DNA of 64,000 bases, from the NCBI GenBank assembly GCA_902728285.1, contig CACVBU010000782.1, positions 1 through 64,000 on the forward strand, read 5' to 3'. A model generated the notes under the pieces. It ran no database searches and was not told the DNA's origin. It saw nothing but the letters and a program-made list of their open reading frames with translations. Of this stretch, positions 56,972 to 64,000 are shown piece after piece (the stretch's first letter is position 1; each line of letters begins with the position of its first letter). Source of the DNA: Clytia hemisphaerica (taxonomy: Eukaryota; Cnidaria; Hydrozoa; Leptothecata; Clytiidae). Both the position numbers and the translations under genes were made by a program.

Positions 56972-57595
56972 GGGTGCATGTCACTAGTCCGACACTTTCT
57001 AGTCCGACAGTAAAATAGTCCGAATGTATAAAATAAATTTACAATTTGGAAGTCTTTTTATCCGACGTCACTTTTGTCCGAAAAAACGAAAGATTTTAGA
57101 GTGCCGAATGTTGAATAAGGGTTTTTCACTGAGATAATAATAATATAATAAAAGTTCATTTTGGCGGCATTTTGACATAATGAGAAATAAAGGACCAACC
57201 AAGTTTGCGTAAAGATAATTTATAGCAAAAAGAATGCACCCTTAAAGGCGCCCTTTTTGCATGTTCAGAATTATGCTATTATATAGATTGTAAATCACAA
57301 AAGAAGGGTCGTAAAAACAGCTAAATCCAATTTCTTGACTCTTGAAAGCCTAATACTAAAAAGCTTCCCGAAACTTAAGAAAAGTCGGGTTTAAGGGCCT
57401 AACCTCAAAGTCGGAACTTTGAATTTTTATAAAAGATGTGCCTCCTCTTCTGCGATTCACATTTCGTTTTTTATATGTTCTTTTTTTACTCGTTGTCGGA
57501 CAAAATTTTTGTCGAAATACTGACGCATTCGTCAAATCCAACGTCGGACATTTTTACTGTCGGACTAGAAAATGTCGGACTACTGACGACCTCCC
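56972..57595. mobile_element. hAT MITE (copy 2), 624 bp
   Basis: Tips GGGTGCATGTCACTAGTCCG and (inverse) GGACTACTGACGACCTCCC. Perfect 8-bp duplication AATAAAAT at 56964-56971 and 57596-57603. Inverted and longer relative of 46930-47464. Confidence 0.92.
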
Positions 57596-57603
57596 AATAA
57601 AAT

Positions 57604-58186
57604 CACATAATATTAACGAAAATGGAAAAGTGGACTTTGATGTATTAGTGAGAGCCACTATGTTCTGAAAGCATCCTTCGTGTGCACAGAGTTGTTAAAA
57701 GCAAATAATAAGTAATATTTTTTGTTCCCAAGCAGGTCCTCTTTCAAATGAAAATTTTTTTTTTCGATTTCGACAATTTTTTAATTACTGATGACGTCAT
57801 CGATGACGTCATTTTTATAACTATTTTTCTTTATAGCTTCTCAAATATTGATTTTCAGGTATATGTTGGGATATTTTTTGGAATCCTTGGATAAATATCT
57901 TTCATTTGAACCATATATGAGCTTCTAATTTTCACTTTCATTTTCAAGCCCCAGCAAAAGTGATGACGTCACATGGGGACCAGCAAAATGGTCAAAATTT
58001 TTCTCACCACTCGTTTTTGTGATCTTAGAGACCTAATTGATCATTGACGAATCGACGTATCCTATTCTCACAAGCCGTGCACAGTGGATAGAAAAAGGGA
58101 AGGTTGGCATTGTGTTGGATGGAAATAAAATGATCCGTGGAGAAGTGTTGGGAACGAGAAGTAAGCAGGAGCTGCCTGTTGATATT
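57604..58186. other. No gene firmly seen
   Basis: Contains TGACGTCATCGATGACGTCA (about 57781-57805). An open plus stretch at 58037-58187 (RAQWIEKGKVGIVLDGNKMI) has coding-like composition but no recognised family. Confidence 0.3.
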
Positions 58187-59640
58187 CGTTCGTTCGTTCG
58201 TTCGTTCGTCCGTCCGTCCGTTCGTCCGTCCGTCCGTCCGTCCGTCCGTCCGTCCGTCCGTCCGTCCGTCCGTCCGTCCGAGATTTCATCATTAGTTTTT
58301 TCTGATTTTTTGCACAAAGATGCGTATTAGCAATGCCTAAAACATGGATTAGTCCGATTTGTGAGAAAAAATCTTTTCTGATTGAAAATGCCGGAAATAT
58401 ACCGGAAATCGCCGTTTTTGCAGACTTTTTCCTTATATTTCGTTGTTTTTTCACACAAAAACATTATTAATAGCAATGTCCACGATCAAGCATGATTCAA
58501 TTGTCAATAAAGGCCGGTTTCCACTTGCGCGCGCTACGATCGCACTTTTGGGCTTCAATCCTTTTTGCTTGGAAAAAAGATTACGTCATAAAAATGTAGC
58601 GCGCGCTTGAAAAAAAAGTTGAACACATTTCAACTTTTTTCAACCGTTACGTCAGTTCGCGCCAATGGAGTTGCTTCATTTTTCTTTGACCAATAGCGTG
58701 GAAGCTTTGCTCGAAAAGCGCGATCGAAGCGCGCGCAAGTGGAGACCGGCCTAAACTGATTTTGAAGCCGGAACTTTCTAATATCGCCGGAACAGCCGAT
58801 TTCGCCGGAAAAACGGATTTCTTGAATTTCTTGAGCTGTACTTTATATTTTTTCATGAAATTTTGCACCGATGCAAATGTCATACCTAAATTGTGACGAA
58901 GCCCGATTTCGAAAAAAATTCATTTTCGGCCGCCCCGGAAATATGCCGGAAAAACTGGTTTTGGCATTTTCTCGAGATTTTATCATTAGTTTTTCTGATT
59001 TTTGCTCAAAGATGCGTATAACAATGTCCAAAACTGGCCGATCCGATTTTTGAGAAAAAAAATTTCCTCGGAAAATGCCTGAAAATGCCGGAAATCGCGT
59101 TTTCTAGATTCATTGGATTTTCCTTAATTGGTCGTTTTTTCATTCAAAACTTTATAATAGCAATGCCCACCATTAAGCATGTTTCAATTTCAATAAAATT
59201 GATTTTTGAAGCCGGAACTATTAAAAGTCGCCGGAACAACTCTTTGCCGGAAAGACGTATTTTTGAATTCCTCGAGCTGTACTTTATATTTTTTTATGAA
59301 ATTTTGCACACTGAGCATATGACAATACCTAAATGTGACGGAGCCCGATTTTCGAAAATTTTTTTCCGGCCGAAAATGCTGGAATATCCGGAAAAACTGG
59401 TTTTTGTTTTCTCGATTTTATTGTTAGTTTTTTTTTTGCAGAAGAGGTATTCGCAATGCTCAAAACATGGCCGAGTTCGATTTTTGAGAAAAATTTTTTT
59501 CCAGTTGAAAATTCCGGAAATCGCCGTTTTTGCAGATTTTCATTGGATTTTTTCCTTATATTTCTATGTTTTTCACACAAAAACATTATTGATAACAATG
59601 CTCACCATCAAGCATGATTCAATTGTCAATAAAACTGATT
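58187..59640. repeat. (TTCG/TCCG)n microsatellite plus about 440-bp tandem array
   Basis: 58187-58279 is (TTCG)n then (TCCG)n. Three diverged copies of a unit with TCATTAGTTTTTTCTGATTT and CGGGCTCCG-like or GCCGGAA blocks follow, starting near 58280, 58973 and 59412. Inverted family member of 28569-29318. Readings here are shadows. Confidence 0.7.
58512..58751. mobile_element. GC-rich 240-bp MITE, TIR GGCCGGTYTCCACTTGCGCG
   Basis: GGCCGGTTTCCACTTGCGCG at 58512 and its near-perfect inverse ending 58751, TAAA on both sides (58508-58511, 58752-58755). The same array unit at about 59628 is uninterrupted (CAATAAAACTGATTTTT), confirming the insertion. Confidence 0.85.
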
Positions 59641-59942
59641 TTTGCAACCAGAACTTTCTATTTATTTTTTCCCTACAACCCTTCCCTCTCCCCCTACCAT
59701 CAATCAATGATGAATTTCTTGCGTTATGCATTTTCGCTAAACGCTAATGTTTTCTGACTGATTTTTTTCTCATTTTTCTCCTTGCATTGCTATCTAACTT
59801 TCATCATCAGGTAGGTCCATTCAGCATCTAGCTTGTTTTCTCTATAAGCATAACTTAAATTGGCCATGGTTGAATTTAAGAGCTACGAGATAGTAAAAGA
59901 ATTGGCTAATTTAACACCCCGAGCCTTGGCAACCTGATATAC
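59641..59942. other. No gene seen
   Basis: Short spacer ending at an ambiguous base (n) at 59943, where zinc-finger-gene similarity begins abruptly. Confidence 0.4.
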
Positions 59943-60245
59943 NGAAAAACTTTTTTACTTTGAATATTCACATGAAGACTCATAAATGAAAAAAACATGT
60001 TCAAATTGAAGAACAAGACAATGCTTTCCGATGTAACAAATGTGATAAAATGTTTCAACAGTTTCAGCTGTTTGACTGATCATGTTAAAATCCACTCCGA
60101 AGGAATAGTTCCGTCGGATGGTAAAAGTGAATCCAAAGAATTGTCAACCAAAAAACATCAAGATCCAAATTTATTGGATGTTGCTAGTCTGATTGTTGAG
60201 AACGAAGAGACGAGGTTAAGGAAAATTGATTATTTGAAATATTAA
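59943..60245 (+). pseudogene. 3' end of a C2H2 zinc-finger gene
   Basis: Matches the last finger and tail of the complete gene at 61148-62770. It starts within a finger (SLNIHMKTHK, then a TGA), followed by a damaged last finger (CNKCDKMF, frame changes) and the conserved tail SESKELSTKKHQDPNLLDVA, LIVENEETR, IDYLKY and TAA. Everything upstream is missing: the break coincides with the single n at 59943. Same strand and family as the next two genes, so it is the remnant of the first member of a tandem array. Confidence 0.75.
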
Positions 60246-61114
60246 AGATGTATTATGTGTAGTTCATTTTTGGCTTAAAATTATTTAGTTGAAACAAAGT
60301 TTTTTTAATGTGTGATTGTTCATTTCTGAGGTTAAGTGAAATCTTCAGGCAATGCAGTGTTTTGTAGATTGTTATTTCGAATTCGAAATCTCTAATACAC
60401 TGCATTGCATGGAGATATAGCAAGCATAAAAAATCGTAATAACAGTTATAGTCCCGGGGGGGGGCACTCGATCTGAAAACGACCATACGTTCGGCCCAAA
60501 ATTTGGCTTCTAAAGTCGGACCCTTACAGTGCAGTGAATTTCCATGAAAAATCATACCCTTACAGTGTACTTTTTCAAAATTTCTGCAATTTTTGCAATT
60601 TTCCAAGAAAATGTGGAATTTTTCCTCCAAAATTGACCAATTTTGTGCCAATTTTACCAAAAAATTGGCCTTTTATCACAATTTCCTACCCTTACAGTGC
60701 AGTTCAGTGCAGTTTTGTAATTTCCTACCCTTACAGTGCACTAGCTGAACTATGAAAAACCTACCCTTAAGGGCCGAACGTCTGGTAGGTCATTTACCTT
60801 GAGTGCCCCCCCACCCGGGGTTATAGTTCAGTTCTTTTTTTATCAATATATTGCTCAATTTTTCCGAATTTTCTTTTGCACTTTGCGAGTCTTTTTATTT
60901 TACTTAAATCATAACGAAATTGAATAATCTTGTAGACAAATTATTTTTGAAATACATTATCTTGAGATTAAATTCATGAGCCCGTATTTAGCTTTACACG
61001 GAGATTTGAGAATTATGCTGTCAAGGGGTTTCAAACATATTAATTATACGGAATATAAGATTAATGTTAAAAGATTGAGATGATTAATTGCAATTTCCTT
61101 TTTTCTTATTCCAG
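60246..61114. other. Intergenic/5' intron region duplicated between zinc-finger genes
   Basis: Apart from the G-tract insertion it matches 62771-63244 along its length (for example TTTTCTTTTGCACTTTG and GTATTTAGCTTTACACGGAG). It ends at the acceptor TTATTCCAG at 61114. Confidence 0.7.
60453..60819. mobile_element. G-tract hAT-like element (copy 5), intact
   Basis: Ends CCCGGGGGGGGGCACTC and GAGTGCCCCCCCACCCGGG. Perfect 8-bp duplication GTTATAGT at 60445-60452 and 60820-60827. Interior ACCCTTACAGTGCAGT units. The paralogous spacer near 62970 lacks it (AATTATAAATGAGTTC), giving an empty-site comparison. Confidence 0.92.
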
Positions 61115-62770
61115 GTATGATAAAGATAACAAAAGAAAACTAATGATATGAATAAAGAATTCAAAGACGAACAAAAAGTGAATTCGGTTTCCATCAAGAT
61201 TGGTCCAGAGGATGCTTTTTTAGCTTTCTTTGGAGAGGAAAAGCATGAATTTGTTGATACAAACATAGATGATGATATACTATTGAAAATAAAGATTGAA
61301 GAGGAAAAAAATTATTTTGCCCCTGTCGAAGAGGTATCCGATTCTCAGCATCAATCCGATTCTTTTGATATTAAAATTGAACTTGATGAAATAATTCCAC
61401 CAACAAACTTAACAATAGATGCCACTAATTCACAAGTAGAAAATGCAGAAGCCAGGGAAAGGAAAAATAATCTTGCCACAAAAATAATCTTGCCACAAAA
61501 AAACCGTGGCCAAAGTTTTAAATGCAATGTTTGTGGTAAAGCCTTCAAGTTCAACTGTGATTTGAATAATCATCTTGGAATTCACACTGGCGAAAGACCT
61601 TTCGAGTGTCAAGATTGTGGTAAATGTTTTACTCAACAAAGTAGTTTAAATGCACATCTTAAGATTCACAATGATATCGAATCATTTAAATGTGAAGAAT
61701 GTTGTAAATCTTTTCGAAGTAAATATCTTTTGAAGAATCATCTCAGAGAGCACACTGGGGAACCACTTTCAAAGTGTCAGGAATGTGGTAAATGCTTCAA
61801 AACAAAAAGTTATTTAATAAAGCATAATAAAATACACACTGGAGAAAAACCATTCAAGTGTCAAGAATGTGGTAAATGTTTTACTCAACAAAGTGGTTTA
61901 AATGCACATGTAAAGATTCACACTGGCGTAAAACCTTTTAAGTGTCAAGAATGTGGTAAATGTTTTGCCAAACGAAGTGTTCTAACACAACATTTTATTG
62001 TACATAGCAGCATTAAGCCTTTCAAATGTGAAGAATGTGGTAATTGCTTTAAAACAAATGATTCTTTAAAGCAACATAAAAGAATACACACCAAAGAAAA
62101 GACATTCAAATGTGAAGAGTGTGGTAATTGCTTTAAAACAAATGATTCTTTAAAGCACCATAAAAGAATACACACCAAAGAAAAGCCATTCAAATGTGAA
62201 GAGTGTGGTGATTCTTTTTTAAGGAAAAAAATTTTAAAAGTTCACATGAGAATACATACTGGAAAAAAACCATTCAAGTGTAAAGAATGTGGTAAATGCT
62301 TCTCTAAAGCCGATAGCTTAAATAGACATTTGTACTTGCATAGCGAAATCGAACCATTTAAATGTGCAGAAAGTGGTAAACAGTTTTCTCAACGTGTTAA
62401 TTTGATACATCATTCAAACATACACAATGGAATCAAATCATTTAAAGGTAAGGAACGTGGTAAGTTCTTTTCCCGAAAAGATAGTTTGAATATTCACATG
62501 AAGACTCATAAACGAAAAGAACATGATCAAATTGTAGAACAAGAAAATGACTTCCGATGTAACAAATGTGATGAATGTTTTAACAGTTTAAGTCATTTGA
62601 CTGCTCATGCTAAAAGCCACTCCGAAAGAATAGTTCTGTCGGATGGAAAAAGTGAATCCAAAGATTCGTCAACTAAAAAACATCAAGATCTAAATTTATT
62701 GGATGTTGCCAGTCTCATTGTTGAGAACGAAGAGAGGAGGAAAAGGACAATCAATTATTTGAAATATTAA
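61115..62770 (+). CDS. C2H2 zinc-finger protein, 13 fingers (complete coding exon)
   Basis: Open from ATG 61148 to TAA 62770 (540 codons). The exon starts at 61115 after TTTTTCTTATTCCAG, so a 5' non-coding exon is expected upstream. The earlier ATG at 61143 is followed at once by a stop. The N-terminus (1-120) is acidic with IKIGPEDAF and two (I/L)KIE(E/L) blocks, like the leader seen in other tandem zinc-finger families, possibly a partner-binding region. Fingers run from about 124 to 495 with TGEKPF-type linkers: 1-10 and 13 are canonical C2H2. Finger 11 has CxxS, and finger 12 has lost both Cys (FKGKERGKFF). Fingers 7 and 8 are near-identical (recent duplication). The tail SLIVENEERR...YLKY is conserved among copies. 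A nuclear DNA-binding regulator is the likely role; target unknown. Confidence 0.92.
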
Positions 62771-63244
62771 ATATGTATTATGTTTAGTTCATTTTTGGTT
62801 AAAAATTGTTTAGTTGAAACAAAGTTTTTTAATGAGCGATTGTTCATTTCTGAGGTTAAGTGCAATCTTCAGGCAATGCAGCGTTTTGTAGATTGTTACT
62901 TCAAATGAAATCTTCAATACACTACTTTGCATGAAGATTTAACAAGCATGAAAAATCGCAATAGAAATTATAAATGAGTTCTTTTTTTCTAAATATTTGG
63001 CTCAATTTCTCCGAATTTTCTTTTGCACTTTGTGAGTCTTTTTATTTAATGTAATTCCCTACTAAATAGTTGAAAATCTTTTAGACAAATTGTCTTTAAA
63101 ATACAATACCTTTGAAATTAAATTCAAGAGCACGTATTTAGCTTTACACGGAGGATTGAGAATTATGCTGTCAAAAGGGTTTCATAAGATTAATGTTAAT
63201 AGATTAAGATAATTAATTGCAATTTCGTTTTTTTCTTTTTACAG
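62771..63244. other. Spacer between zinc-finger genes, no G-tract element
   Basis: Homologous to 60246-61114 but without the insertion. Ends with acceptor TTTCTTTTTACAG at 63244. Confidence 0.75.
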
Positions 63245-64000
63245 GAAAAATAAAGATAACAAAACAAACTATATGCAATGAATAAAGAAATCAAAGACGT
63301 ACAAAAATTGAATTCTGTTTCCATCAAGATTGGTCCGGAGGATGCTTTTTTAGATTTTTTGGGAGAGGAAAAGCATGAATTTGTTGATACAAACATATAT
63401 GATGATATACCATTGAAGATAAAGATTGAAGAGGAGAATAATTCTTTTGCCTCTGTCGAAGAGGTATCCGATTCTCAGCATCAATCAGACTCTTTTGATA
63501 TTAAAATTGAACTCGATGAAATACTTCCACCAACGAACTTAACAACACATGCCACTAATTTACAAGTAGAAAATCCTATAACCAAGACAAGGAAAAATAG
63601 TCTTGTCACAAAAGAACGTGGCAAAAGTTTTATTTGCAAAGATTGTGGTAAATCCTTCAAATTCAACTGTGATTTGAAGAGACATTTTAGAATTCACACT
63701 GGCGAAAGACCTTTCAAGTGTCAAGAATGTGGCAAATGTTTTACTCAAGAAAGTAGTTTTAATGCACATCTTAAGATTCACAGTGATATCGAATCATTTA
63801 AATGTGAGGAATGTGGTAAATCTTTTCGAAGTAAATATCTTTTAAAGAATCATCTCAGAGAGCATACTGGGGAACCACTTTCAAGGTGTCAGGAATGTGG
63901 TAAATACTTCAAAACAAAAAATTATTTAATAAACCATAATAGAAGACACACTGGAGAAAAACCATTTAAGTGTCAAGAATGTGGTAAATTTTTTACAAGG
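63245..64000 (+). CDS. C2H2 zinc-finger protein, 5' part (runs off the window)
   Basis: Exon from 63245, ATG at 63278, open to the window edge (241 codons). The N-terminus parallels the neighbour: MNKEIKDVQKLNSVSIKIGP, then LGEEKHEFVDTNI, KIKIEEENNSFAS and IKIELDEILPP. It is a few codons shorter before the fingers because the neighbour has a small internal duplication (TTGCCACAAAAATAATC repeated). At least four fingers (FICKDCGKSF, FKCQECGKCF, FKCEECGKSF, SRCQECGKYF) and the start of a fifth are visible, all canonical, in the same order as fingers 1-5 of the neighbour. The remainder lies beyond 64000. Confidence 0.9.

Noticed and set aside
57356..57541. 61-codon minus reading
   Set aside because: Lies wholly inside hAT MITE copy 2. 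The matching region of copy 1 is not open in the same way.
58033..58454. Thr-Asp-Gly-Arg and Ser-Val-Arg-Pro repeat proteins on both strands
   Set aside because: Pure translations of the (TCCG)n microsatellite.

Overview
This is eukaryotic, most likely invertebrate metazoan, DNA. It is AT-rich and intron-bearing (many pyrimidine-tract/AG acceptors and GTAAGT donors). It holds no operons and almost no undamaged genes, but very many nested transposons. Tandem C2H2 zinc-finger genes, Penelope-, Helitron-, Sola-, Harbinger- and hAT-type elements, a 2A-peptide-bearing ORF and an N-RAG1-like zinc protein are all known from cnidarians, molluscs, echinoderms and lower chordates. I cannot name the species. 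Family assignments come from reading motifs, not from a search.

Layout, left to right. 1-2.3 kb: two minus-strand exons of a RAG1-N-terminus-like zinc protein, with a MITE between them. 3.4-6.9 kb: a structurally complete Sola-like DNA transposon (inverted termini, TGCA target duplication, damaged DDD transposase). 6.9-11.2 kb: a wrecked plus-strand polyprotein combining a DDE transposase-like region, a PHD-like finger, a USP-like (C19) domain and the start of a Ulp1-like (C48) domain. 12.5-15.8 kb: gene scraps, a Penelope GIY-YIG fragment between inverted repeats, and a PIF/Harbinger transposase. 16.3-19.2 kb: a Helitron helicase fragment split by a four-deep nest of inserted elements. 19.7-25 kb: a reverse-transcriptase fragment, a G-tract hAT-like element and an OTU-like exon. 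25.4-27.3 kb: a USP gene with an N-terminal 2A peptide, followed by a repeat-rich basic ORF. 28.5-29.3 kb: a tandem-repeat array ending in an (ACGG)n microsatellite.

30.5-35.3 kb: an RPA-like OB-fold gene facing a convergent Helitron Rep/helicase. 37.6-47.9 kb: MITEs of several families around a broken RING-finger gene and a tRNA-like sequence. 48.9-50.5 kb: a perfect 255-bp tandem duplication and a roughly 167-bp satellite. 51.6-56.6 kb: a Tnp2-like fragment and a spliced, damaged DDE-like gene (HADNC...GQNKNN type). 57-59.6 kb: a hAT MITE and another (TCCG)n-linked array. 59.9-64 kb: a tandem cluster of C2H2 zinc-finger genes, with the 3' end of one, one complete 540-residue gene, and the 5' part of a third running off the window.

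Functionally the window is a transposon graveyard with a young zinc-finger cluster at its right end. The best structural evidence is target-site duplications, several of them confirmed by a paralogous empty site or by restoration of a reading frame. Deubiquitinase/SUMO-protease-like folds recur (USP twice, Ulp1-like, OTU-like), all in or near mobile genes.
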